A stretch of 64,000 nucleotides of DNA, taken from assembly GCA_018350325.1 (NCBI GenBank), contig JAEVLN010000035.1, positions 185,695 through 249,694 of the forward strand, given 5' to 3'. The position numbers and the translations under genes are program-made. Below the pieces are notes generated by a model, which worked only from the letters and a program-made list of their open reading frames with translations, searched no databases and was not told where the DNA came from. The first letter of the stretch is position 1. Every line of letters begins with the position of its first letter. The DNA comes from Globodera rostochiensis (lineage: Eukaryota > Nematoda > Chromadorea > Rhabditida > Heteroderidae). Shown here in pieces: positions 22,520 to 34,600 of the stretch.

Positions 22520-24770
22520 CCGTTTTAATGACAGAATGTTTGTGCTATCCAAACATTTCCCTTGTTTTGTGTTTTCGAATTAGGATTAAATGTCTGAATG
22601 TTTGTGTTTGCACCACATTTTACTTGTTTGTGTTTTTGGTCGGTTAAATGCCTGGATGTTTGTGTTTTCCAAACATTTCCCTTGTTATGTGTTTTTGTTA
22701 GGATTAAATGGATGAATGTTTGTGTTTTCAACACATTTTTTTACCTCTTGTGTTTTGGTTAGGATTAAAAATGCCTGAATATTTGTGTTTTCCAAACAGT
22801 TCCCTTGTTATGTGTTTTTCTTCGGATTAAATGGCTGAATGTTTGTGTTTTCAGCACATTTTCCTTGCTTGTGTTTTTGTTCGGTTAAATGCCTGAAGGT
22901 TTGTGTTTTCCAAATATTTCCCTTGTTATGTGTTTTTGTTCGGATTAAATGGCTGAATGTTTGTGTTTTCAGCACATTTTACTTGCTTGTGTTTTTGTTC
23001 GGTTAAATGCCTGAATGTTTGTGTTTTCCAAACATTTCCTTTGTTTTGTGTTTTTGTTCGGTTAAATGCCTGAAGGTTTGTGTTTTCCAAATATTTCCCT
23101 TGTTATGTGTTTTTGTTCGGATTAAATGGCTGAATGTTTGTGTTTTCAGCACATTTTACTTGCTTGTGTTTTTGTTCGGTTAAATGCCTGAATGTTTGTG
23201 TTTTCCAAACATTTCCTTTGTTTTGTGTTTTTGTTTGGTTTAAATGGCTGAATGTTTGTGATTAAATGGCTGAATGTTTGTGTTTTCAGCACATTTTCCT
23301 TGCTTGTGTTTTTGTTCGGTTAAATGCCTGAAGGTTTGTGTTTTCCAAATATTTCCCTTGTTATGTGTTTTTGTTCGGATTAAATGGCTGAATGTTTGTG
23401 TTTTCAGCACATTTTACTTGTTTGTGTTTTTGTTCGGATTAAATGCCTGAATGTTTGTGTTTTCCAAACATTTTCCTTGTTATTTGTTTTTGTTAGGATC
23501 AAAATGGCTGAATGTTTGTGTTTTTAGCACATTTTACTTGTTTGTGTTTTTGTTCGGTTAAATGCCTGAATGTTTGTGTTTTCCAAACATTTCCCTTGTT
23601 ATGTGTTTTTGTTCGGATTAAATGGCTGAATGTTTGTGTTTTCAGCACATTTTACTTGCTTGTGTTTTTGTTCGGTTAAATGCCTGAATGTTTGTGTTTT
23701 CCAAATATTTCCTTTGTTATGTGTTTTTGTTCGGATTAAATGGCTGAATGTTTGTGATTAAATGGCTGAATGTTTGTGTTTTCAGCACATTTTCCTTGCT
23801 TGTGTTTTTGTTCGGTTAAATGCCTGAAGGTTTGTGTTTTCCAAATATTTCCCTTGTTATGTGTTTTTGTTCGGATTAAATGGCTGAATGTTTGTGTTTT
23901 CAGCACATTTTACTTGCTTGTGTTTTTCTTCGGTTAAATGCCTGAATGTTTGTGTTTTCCAAACATTTCCTTTGTTTTGTGTTTTTGTTCGGATTAAATG
24001 GCTGAATGTTTGTGATTAAATGGCTGAATGTTTGTGTTTTCAGCACATTTTCCTTGCTTGTGTTTTTGTTCGGTTAAATGCCTGAAGGTTTGTGTTTTCC
24101 AAATATTTCCCTTGTTATGTGTTTTTGTTCGGATTAAATGGCTGAATGTTTGTGTTTTCAGCACATTTTACTTGCTTGTGTTTTTCTTCGGTTAAATGCC
24201 TGAATGTTTGTGTTTTCCAAACATTTTCCTTGTTATGTGTTTTTGTAAGGATTAAATGGCTGAATGTTTGTGTTTTCAGCACAGTTTACTTGTTTTGTGT
24301 TTATTGTTCGGATTAAATGCCTGGATATTTGTGTTTTCCAAACATTACCCTTGTTATGTGTTTTTGTTAAGATTAAATGTCTGAATGTATGTGTTTTCAA
24401 CACATTTTACTTGTTTTGTGTTTTTTGTTCGGATTAAATGCCTGAATGTTTGTGTTTTCCAAACATTTCCCTTGTTATGTGTTTTTGTTTGGTTTAAATG
24501 GCTGAATGTTTGTGTGTTTCCAAACATTTCCCTTGTTATGTGTTTTTGTTTGGTTTAAATGGCTGAATGGTTGTGTTTTTTAACACATTTTACTTGTTTG
24601 TGTTTTTGTTCAGTTAAATGCCTGAATGTTTGTGTTTTCCAAACATTTTCCTTGTTATGTGTTTTTGTTAGGATTAAATGGCTGAATGTTTGTGTTTTCA
24701 GCACAGTTTACTTGTTTTGTGTTTATTGTTCGGATTAAATGCCTGAATGTTTGTGTTTTCAACACATTTT
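22520..24770. repeat. Minisatellite, CTGAATGTTTGTGTTTTC family
   Basis: About 35 imperfect units near 62 bp, mostly alternating two variants (AGCACATTTTACTTGCTTG and CCAAACATTTCCCTTGTTATG) so that the effective period is about 125 bp. Higher-order blocks that include GTGATTAAATGGCTGAATG insertions recur. A related array is at 40675-41025. Confidence 0.92.
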
Positions 24771-24774
24771 GATT

Positions 24775-25750
24775 GTTCAAATTCTGGCGCATACTTGATT
24801 TCCAGAAACTTAAATAACAATTTCTGGTGCATTCTGACTTTTCAGGAAACCAAATTCTGGTGCATGCTGACTTTCCAGAACACCAAATTCTGGTCCACCT
24901 GACTTTCCGGAACATCAAATTCTGGTGCATTCTGACTATTCAGAACAACAATAACAAAACCTGGTGCATTCTGTCTTTCCGGAAAACCACATTCTGGTGC
25001 ACCTGGCTTTCCGGAACACCTAATTCTGGTGCATACTGTATTCCAGAACGTCAAATAACGAATTCTGCTGCTTGCTGATTTTCCGGGAACTTAATCCTGG
25101 TCCACCTACCTGACTTTCCGGGAACCCAAATTCTGGTTCTGATGGTCTTCCGGAAGACCAAATTCTGGTGCACCTGGCTTTCCGGAACACCAAATTCTGG
25201 TGCATACTTGATTTCCAGAACCTTAAATAACAATTTCTGGTGCATGCTGACTTTCCAGAACACCAAATGCTGGTCCACCTGACTTTCCGGAACATCAAAT
25301 TCTGGTGCATTCTGACTTTTCAGAACAACAAATAACAAAATCTGGTGCATTCTGGCTTTCCGGAACCAAATTCTGGTGCATACTGGATTTCCAGAACGTC
25401 AAATAACGAATTCTGGTGCTTGCTGATTTTCCGGGAACTTAATTCTGGTCCACCTGACTTTCCGGGAAGTCAAATCTGGTTCTGATGGTCTTCCGGAAGA
25501 CCATATTCTGGTGCACCTGGCTTTCCAGAACACCAAATTCTGGTGCATACTGGATTTCCGGAACATCAAATAACGAATTCTGGTCACTGCTGATTTTCCG
25601 GAAGACCATATTCTGGTGCACCTGGCTTTCCAGAACAACAAATTCTGGTGCAGTCTTGATTTCCAGAACCTCAAATAACAATTTCTGGTGCATTCTGAAT
25701 TTTCAGAAAACCAAATTCTGGTGCATACTTGATTTTCAGAACATCAAATA
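24775..25750. repeat. Minisatellite, AAATTCTGGTGCAT family, second array
   Basis: Same family as 6130-7200, with units on TTCTGGTGCA..CTGACTTTCC. It follows the previous array directly and ends at the shared right module. Confidence 0.9.
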
Positions 25751-26317
25751 ACAAATGCTGGCTCGAACTGGCTTTTCGGAAACCTATAAGCAAATTCTGG
25801 CCCGGACGGCTTTGTGAGAAGACCATATCCAAATTTCAAACGCTTCGAATGCAAAATTGCAAAACGCTGTTTAGCACATACAGTACACCATTCGACACAG
25901 CTCACAAAGATCTACAAGAATGCAAAAGAGACCAAAGAGCTGCCGATAAAAGAAAAAAAGTTAGGCACAAAAAACAAAATTTGGCACTCCGACCCAGCAA
26001 TTTTTGCCAATTTTTGCAGACCACAGTTTTGTCCGGATCAAAAAGTGATCGGTTGCGAGCTTGTCGGAAACATTCCAACTTAAAATCCGCCCAGCAAGCG
26101 CTAAGCGATTGGAGCAAAAGGGAAAAATTTCGTAACAGTAAAACAATGCTTTCTACCCGCATCTCGGCTCCTGGGCCTCACCTGTCCACCGTACTGAAAA
26201 GTCTATAGTTTTCCTGAATGCGCGATAAAAAGTTGCTTCAGTAATGCACAACTTCCAGCGCGCCTACGGTGCTCCAAAAGCTCACATTCTTTTTTGAGAC
26301 GAGTTCCAAGTTTATCC

Positions 26318-27160
26318 TGGAGCCCAAAAGGGTCCCCCCTTTGGTGTTGGATTCCAAAACCACTTATACTCTTATAACTTTGTTGAATGCAGAGCTTTTA
26401 AAATAATCTCAAGAACTTTCTAGTAGAGCAAAAAATGAGCTATTTATGTAATGAAACAGAATTTGAAAATCTCCATTTTAAACATTTTTATGAATTTTTT
26501 TGTCAAAAATGCATTTTTTTGTACAAAATTTACTACAACTTTTTGAGTTTCAAACTTAACATAATATTTCTTTAACTAAAAAATGCAGCTTATTTTTCTG
26601 CATTTTATGGTATAAAAATGATGAACATCGCTCACGTTTGAACAAAGTTATGAATTTTTCAATGATTCACTGAATTCGTGCACCCAAAAAAATGAGAATT
26701 TGAAAAATTTCAAAATAGCACACAACAAATATTTTTAAAAAATTGGGAATAACTCAAAAGCTTTTTAGAAACTATATCGCCCACAATAGAGATGCAGGGA
26801 AAGTCAAAAAAAATTTTTTTTTGTTCCATTACCCACCAAAAGGGTCCCCCCTTTGGGTTGGCGCGCCAAAACCACTTATATTCTTGCAACTCTGTTGAGA
26901 GTGGAGAGATTGGAATGAGCTCAAATACTAATTGATAGAGCAAAAAATAAGCTATTAATGTAATTAGCGACTTTTTGAATATCTACATTTAAAACATTAT
27001 TATGAATTTTTTTGTGAAAAATTCATTTTTTGCACAAAATTTACTACAACTTTTTGAGTTTAAAACTTAACATAATATTTTTTTAACTAAAAAATGCAGC
27101 TACTTTTTTCTGCATTTTATGATATAAAAAATATGGGGATCACTCAAGTTTGAAAAAAGT
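26318..27160. repeat. Two AAAAGGGTCCCCC modules before E3
   Basis: Copies start near 26318 and 26837 and resemble those at 7740-8590. From about 26916 the sequence is near-identical to that before E4 (from about 41551). Confidence 0.7.
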
Positions 27161-27179
27161 TATGAATTTTTCAAGTGTG

Positions 27180-28163
27180 CGCCCAAATTTGGCTGGGCAA
27201 AAAATGGAAAAAAAAAAAAACCAAAATTTCCCAATAAGGCCATAAAAATATTTTTAAAAAGTCGGGAATAATTTAAAATGATTTTAGAAATTTTTTCCCC
27301 CACCATAGAGATGCGTACAAAGTCAAAAAAAATGATTTCAGGCACGGGGATTCGAACCCCCAGCCAACCCCCCAGCCAGCACCCGCCACTCACCACTCGG
27401 CCACGCCCCAGCCAAATCCCCAGCCAAAGTGCATTTGAAGACTTTTGACTGGGGAAGTTTATATCATTCGAAAGCTCTTGAAAAGTTGGGTTTTGAAAGT
27501 GCATTCCGTTTTCCGCTAAATGGAATCCCCGCAAAGTTATGGGCAAAATTCGCCAAAATTTCAAACTCGCCTAGTGCGAAACGCCAAACTCCCACAACCA
27601 CATACAGTACACCATTCGACGCAGCTCACAAAGATCTATCAGAATGGAGAAGAGACCTAAGAGCTGCTGATAAAACAAAAAAAGTTAGGGACAAAAAACG
27701 AAATTCGGCGCCCCGACCCAGCAATTTTTGTCAGCCGTTCCTGATCAGGCTTTTGATCTGATCAAGATAGTATCTCTTGCGAACTTGTTGGAAACCCATT
27801 GGAGAAGTGCCCTTTCAGCGAGCGCTAAGCGATTTGAGCAAAAGGAAACATGGCGTGAGCCTAAAACTGCACTTTGTACTCGCAACTCGCTTCCTGGGCC
27901 TCAGTCGTCCATCTGAGGCCCACGCGAGTATTTTTTCCAAATGCGCCTCAAAAAGTTGGTTAAGCAATGCGCGAGTGTCGGCGCGCCTCCGGCGCGCCGA
28001 AAGCTCAAATTAGTTTTTGAGACGAAACTCACTTTTATCCTAGGATACTATGGGAGAAACTAGGTGTGAACTGACGGGGGTGCAAATTGACGGTGGGATG
28101 TTGTATGATAGATGGGGACGTTGATTGAAAAAAGCGCTTCGCGCTCAAGGACTTCGTTGCTAG
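27180..28163 (+). mobile_element. E element copy E3 (candidate non-autonomous Helitron)
   Basis: Near-identical to E4 up to GGGAGAAACTAG (28061), then it carries the E1/E2-type tail. Hairpins are at 27979-27999 and 28133-28145, and CTAG is at 28160-28163 followed by T. The DNA after CTAG is the same as after E1, because both sit beside the two-Ulp1 Helitron. Confidence 0.65.
27335..27420 (-). repeat. tRNA-like SINE head with A and B boxes (E3)
   Basis: A box TGGCCGAGTGG at 27403-27393 and B box GGTTCGAATCC at 27358-27348, both exact consensus matches 34 nt apart on the minus strand, with a T8 run about 20 nt further on. Confidence 0.7.
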
Positions 28164-28478
28164 TAAAAATTTATTTTTGTGTCCATGTTGCGATGTTTAC
28201 ATTAAATGTAATCAAAAACAGAGTCCAGATTCGTGATCAGCGCATCAAATTTAGTAGGAAAAGACCTTTTTCGGGCGGATTTAGCGTCAAAATTTTTATC
28301 TGAAAAAAACCAAAAGGAGCGCCTGATTAATTGTTGCACAAAAGCTTGCTTCCTGGCCCCTCATGCGTCCACCGGATGTTTCATGTTGACTTTTTTTGAA
28401 TGCGCATAGAAAATTTGCCTAAGTAGTGTTAATTGCGTGTAAACGTTGGCCCGTTTATTAACCATGCCTTCGCGATTA

Positions 28479-28501
28479 GCCAATTTAGCGCTAAAATTGG
28501 C
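28479..28501 (-). repeat. Inverted repeat in Helitron B 3' region
   Basis: Same structure as 9887-9909: GCCAATTT and AAATTGGC arms around AGCGCT, about 135 bp beyond the stop codon. Confidence 0.4.
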
Positions 28502-28635
28502 CAATCCCCAGAGTACACCGCGTGGAGGTGCATGGTGGAAAACGGTAAAAACCTTGTACCCCTTGTGCACGGATGTACCGGCAGCACCGCCCGGATTAAC
28601 CGAGGTAAATAAAACATTAAATATCTTTTCAATTT

Positions 28636-31600
28636 TTAATCAAATTGTAATCCTTGTGCTACAATATTGCGAATTTTTGGATCACCATTATCATCAAGTG
28701 ATTTGTTGGGGGCAAAAATTTTAATCCCTTCACTGCTTGTAACTCGTGAAAGCGCAGTGTAAAGTTGGCCATGTGAAAAAGGCTCTTCAGTAAAATCAAT
28801 ACCCAAGCGCTCACAAGTTTGCCCTTGCGCTTTGACAACAGTCATTGTAAATGCAATACGAACAGGGAATTGAAAACGTTCAAAACTAACTCCGCCTATT
28901 CGTTTGTCTTTAAATGTACTGCGGTATCGCGGAATACCAAGTGTTATTCCACTTCGCGATGACCCACCAGTAATAGCCTCAGCCTCAATCAAATTCGGGG
29001 TCAATTTTTTTACAATCAAACGTGTTCCATTACAAAGCCCCTTAGTCGTGTTCAAATTAATGAGTAAAACAATAATAGAACCAACTTTCAACCTCAGGAG
29101 ATGGTGCGGCATTCCAAGTGGATTGATTAAATTTAATTGAGCAACATCAAAATCGGCTGCGTTAATAGCCAGAGGATTTTCCTCAAGCGGATTATCAACA
29201 GAAAAATAATCAACATAATTTTCTTTAAATCTTTCCAAAATAAGGGAATTGTTTAAATCAACAATTCTATTTGTTGTGGCCAAAAGCAGACGTTTGAGCA
29301 ATTCATTTGACGGAATTTCAAACCCGTTATCAAATACCCAATCAATCAATTCTTCACGAGAATTTACAAGCATAGATGAAGGAATTGAAACAGTGTTCCC
29401 ATTAACACCAGTACCAACGTCATCGAGCCATTGCAAAAATTCTTTTTGATTTGGATTAACTCGCATGCTCTGAGTCAATTTAAATTTGTGAAATAATTGA
29501 TAAAGTGGTGACGATTGTATAGAAACAGCAATTTGTGCTGCTGTTCCAGGAGTATCAATAACAACAGGAAGAGATTGTTTCCAATCTCCAGAAATTATTA
29601 CACATTTTCCTCCAAACGGAAGTTGTCTATTTTGTGAGCAAATAGTTCGACAAAGTTCATCCACATTCTCTAAAAGAACCTTATCCAACATTGTCATTTC
29701 ATCAATAATAATAACTTCTGCCTCAATGATGCGGCGGCCAAAAAAACTATCAAGTGGGATAGAAGGCAGTTTGCCTGGTTCAATATCAATTCCAAATTTA
29801 AACGCAGAATGAACAGTCGTTCCACCAGAATAAAATCGGGTTGAAGCCATACCCGTGGATGCAGTGGGAATAACTTTTTTCCCAGCCCTGCGTAATTGAT
29901 AAAGAATGTAATTTAATAAATATGTTTTACCACTTCCTCCATCACCAGTGAGGTGGAAAAGGCGGGGACTGGATGAGTCAGTGGAAACTGAAGTGATCAG
30001 TGTGAAAAATTGTTTTTGACCATCGTTCAGCTGTCCTTTTTCATAACAACTTGTGTCAATTGTGGCATCAATCTCATCATCATTCGAATTTTGTGGGAAG
30101 AAAAATTCATTAAGTCCCCGCTGGGGGTCATTAATTATGGAAAATTGAGGTGTAGGAAGACCAAAATCTTTGCACTGCCTTCCCTGAGCAACCAATAAAC
30201 GTTCCAAGCGAGCAAGAGCACGCTCAATTCGTGCGGAACGTTCGGCATCTGTACAACGTGTGTCATACATATGTGGAAGAAATCGTTCCCAAAGGAGAAC
30301 ACCATCAACAATACATTTTTCAGTCGAACCAAATATTAGAATATTAGCAAACAATTGTCGCATTTGACCAGGCATTAGCGAGCCTGCGCCTTCTTCAAGC
30401 GTGCGAATCCACACATCACAATCATCAATTAACCCTCTTAAGCGGGCTGCCTCGAGAAATGAGTCACAAATATGTGGTGGGTTGACAGTCTTCAGTGTGA
30501 TATAATGCCCAGGAAAATGTTTGGTTAAAAGATATAATGCAAACAGTTCCGCTTTACGAGGAGAAATTGGATAAATACGGCCAATGATTGGTTTTCTTTT
30601 TTTTACTAAATATGGAAGGTTTGAGAGCTTCCTCTTTTTCCAAAATTTACCAGCTTTATTATATGAATATTTCTCTGGCATGTGCTCAAACAAAATCTTG
30701 TTAATTTCTGGGTCAGTTTCACATTGTTGCCAATACGCTGTTAATGGAGTTTCGGGTAAATGCCCAGCTTGAACTTCTTCTGCAACTACTTGTTGCTGGC
30801 CTGGTTTTATGTAAACTTTTTGTTCACCAGGTAAATGGAGTGACAATGGGATTACAACATGTGATAAATATGCGTATTTGTATGACATAATTCGGCTGTA
30901 AGCCTCAGGAGGAGATCGATATAACATTTTGGCATAAAAAGCAGGTTCATCAACATTTGTTTGGCCATTATTTTGCTTGCTTTTTATATAAGAAAAACTG
31001 GGTCCTTTGAACGGATATTTATAGATATATTTAAGATTGGTGCTTTGACCATAAGCAAATTCCAAATTGTGATGGGTTTCAAAACGCACAAGAATATAAG
31101 GATTATACGCAGAAACACGCGAATTGTCATAAATAATATTGGTTTTCCCACGCTTTACAGACAAGGTTTCACCGCCATCTTGCGGACTTGGCCGATAATA
31201 AACAGCAGGACGATCATCATGTAAAATTGTCATATTGCTAAATGGTTTTGGAAAACCTTTTTTACAACGACCCTTGCGGTTTAGACAATGCGTTCCACAG
31301 TCGTGAAATTGGTATTTAGGCAAAAGTTTACGAACTTTTCGGATAAAATTAGCCCAATTAGATTTGTCTCTTGCATCGGGTTCTGGTGGAATGTGAGCCC
31401 AAATGACATTTGAAATATTTTCAGGGATGGCAATAACATTGGTGTGATAAATACGATGTAAATGTGGACCGCCGTATTTTTTCTGAAATTCACGACATTC
31501 TTGTCCTATCATTTTGCCAAGAATATGTTTTTTTTCAATAAGGTCATGCAAATAGCGAAGTTTATCTTCATATATGCGACAAATTAAATCAAAACGGTCA

Positions 31601-34600
31601 ATTGTTCTTTGACCTTGGTGTAAAAAATTGCGCGCAATTTCTGGCCACCTTGGATTGGTTGTAAAAGTTAGGAAAAAAGAAGCATACCCTGGTTTTTTAA
31701 ATCGTGCCATGATTGTGGTGGCATCGTAAAACTTATGTTGAAAATAGGCTCGGGTGCCTGGTTGTTGTTTTCGGAACATTACAATACTTCCTAATTCAGA
31801 TGGAGAAGTGAGGTTGGCATTTAAAGCCAGCCACCGAATAATATTTTCTGGCAATGAACTGCGTAAATCAAACTCTGGACGTCTTAAAAATGAAGCAATG
31901 TCTGCATCAATACGTGCAGCATAATCAAGGACAAATTTTTGGCTTAAACCGCCACCAGCACTCCAAATGTGATGTGTATTTTCGCCATTCCTTAAGGCAA
32001 GGCGGTAACGCAAATATAAACGCATAGATAAATATTTTCTTTTTCGTTCACCCTTATTTTCAGCAACATCAGATGAAACAGTGGAATCATTGTCAGAAGT
32101 GGTATTTTCTTCCGAATCCAAATCATCTAAAATTTTGGGCGGTGAGCTTCTATTGTGTGAATTGAAAAGAATTCTATTATGATATCCATCATCGCCGCTT
32201 GGAAAAAGCAGCGGATAACACAGGGAGTCACATTGGGGATGGTTTGGGAACATTTTACGAAGCCCACCTTCATAGTGGTTAATCCAAATTCCTTTGCATA
32301 ATGGTGGCTGATCTGTTTCAGTCCAAACTGCAAACAAAGAATTTCCTTCGTTTGGGAGATTAGTTTGGCGTTCATGCAATGTGGGATCACGCACAGCATC
32401 AGGTGCATCACGTGCTTCTATTAACGTCAAACGGAAATTTGAGACAGCATCCGGGCCGCCTTCGGCCAACTTTTGTTGATACTGCTCATGAAAATTCATC
32501 AACTCTTTTGCAAGAGGGTGATATTTTCGAATAATAAAATCAAGCTTGCGCAATGTTACCGTGTTAACTCGGTCACCACCGTACGCGAAATTTTGCTCTC
32601 TTTGCTGCAATGCCGCAGCTGGGTCAAGAATATATAATTGTGAAAATGAGGGTGAAAATTTACCGGGCAAAATAGAGCTAATCTGATGGGCAAATTCACC
32701 ATTTAATAAGAAACAAACATTTCCATCCAGAGATGTTTCTTTGTGGCCTACTGATATTGATGCAAAAGCCAACAAAGAGTTGTAAACATTTTGATTTGAA
32801 AGAAATTCTTTTGCCTCTTCAGATTCCCCCAATAAATATTTTTTCAACAATGGGGGATGTTCTGAATACGGTGGCAATTTAATGGCACCATGATTACAAC
32901 AATAAGTTGATGAAATTTTGCCGTTCTTTTTTTCAGCTTCACTATTAAGCAATAAGGCAGAGCAATACTCGCAAACTTTATCGCCAACGGTACCAGAATC
33001 ATAATATACAGTACTATGCTGTGCTCGAATGTCTGCGCATGGTAATCCATCATGCTTAATATGACAGCGACGAGTAAGAGTGTCAGTTTGGCCTGGTGCA
33101 TCATCGCAACTTAAGTTGCTATCTGTGTCGCTTTCAATTAATGTTTTATTTTTAATTCTGGGCGAACGACGGACCGGGCTAATAATTACATCCGGCTCGC
33201 GGTCTGGAATTGGTGTAACACAAACAAAAGCACCTGTCCCATCTCTGGGACATTCATCATTAATTAAAACTTCATTTGTATAAAGGGGCAAAATAGGATT
33301 AGAAGCCGCATTTAAATATTCATTTTTAAATGGCAATAACTGATCTCTAGGTAAATGTTCAACCCTATTGTTAATTAAAAGTTGGCCAATATGCCACAAA
33401 ACGCGTCTGCGTTCTAGGTTTATTAATAAATTATCCAAGAATAGCGAACCGTTGTTAAGCAAATACGATTCAGAAAAAAGACAAACAAAAAAGCCACAAT
33501 TTATGCCATCTGTTTGGCGTGTAAAATCATCTTGGTTAAGCGTCCTGATGACTATTTCTGTGTTTATTAGACCAGGAGTTAATGCACAAATACCATTTGT
33601 AATAAGGTCTACCCTGCGTAGGTCATAACCATGGAATGCTTTATCATGCAAACGATCAATGTCCGGTAATGGATCGATAAAAAGACACTCCGGATTAGCA
33701 CGATCCGTTCTATCGAATATTATAAGCGCAAAATGACCCGGAAAAAACAGTGTCATTAATAATATGTCATAATCTTCTGAATAATTAAAACAGTTTTCAA
33801 TTGCATTAAACTCAAAAGCATTCGGCCCATATTGAATTTCCATATTAGTAAAATTAGGGTTAAGAACGGAAACAATTTTATCCTCACACAAAGAGGATAA
33901 ATAACGTTGGTAAACATAAATTAGGTCTTCGGAGAGCCATTCGGTATAATCGGACCACAATTGCAAAATGAAATTTCTTGAATGAATAACTTCATTTGTT
34001 ACGATTCGATTTATTGGTGAAATAATAGGTCCAAAAGGAAGCAATAAATTTTCATTCAATAGAAAATTATAATTTATTTCATCTTTAACCTTCGGCGAAA
34101 ATTTTGATGAAGTGGAACAAATGCTAGAGCTGGTAGGCAATTTATTTTTTGGGCGACCTGGCCCGCGTCGTGCTTTTTTTGGCCTGCCTCGTTTAGATGG
34201 GGTTGCACTACAAGTTACGGAACAGATTGATTGATTGTCAGTTGAAATTGATTCAGTTTCTGTATAAGAGGTTTGTGTCTCCAACTGAGCAACATTATTG
34301 CCACTTAGGCATATATCAGTGATTTTATCCGGTAAATTATTGTTTGAATACTCAGTGTTAAAAATATAGCGGCAATTAAAATGTACGTTATCATTTTTAT
34401 ATAACTCGTTTAAATGCCATAAAATGCGCTTTTTTTCTGTAACAATGTTGATTGGCTCTAATATTGTGCTTTTTTTATTAAACATCCACGCTTCCGAGAA
34501 AAGGCAAATATAATAGCCACAACTGTTTGTGTCAGGTTGTTGTGAAATATTTTTGCATATATTTATGTAGATATTTTCTAACGGCAAATTGAGCAAAACT

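Larger units (their letters stand above)
22396..26340. mobile_element. Composite repeat element with internal minisatellites, copy 2
   Basis: Left module 22396-22505 and right module about 25738-26340 match those of the element at 5997-7750. The core here is much longer: an added AATGTTTGTGTTTTC array of about 2.25 kb followed by the shared AAATTCTGGTGCAT array. Swapped tandem cores within constant flanks are the notable property. Confidence 0.5.

Noticed and set aside
22520..24770. Regularly spaced repeats as a CRISPR array
   Set aside because: The whole unit repeats with no unique spacers, the period is about 62 and 125 bp, no cas genes are present and the context is eukaryotic.
27335..27420. 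Functional tRNA-Leu or tRNA-Ser gene
   Set aside because: A and B boxes are intact, but the acceptor stem does not pair and the unit is repeated inside a transposable repeat.
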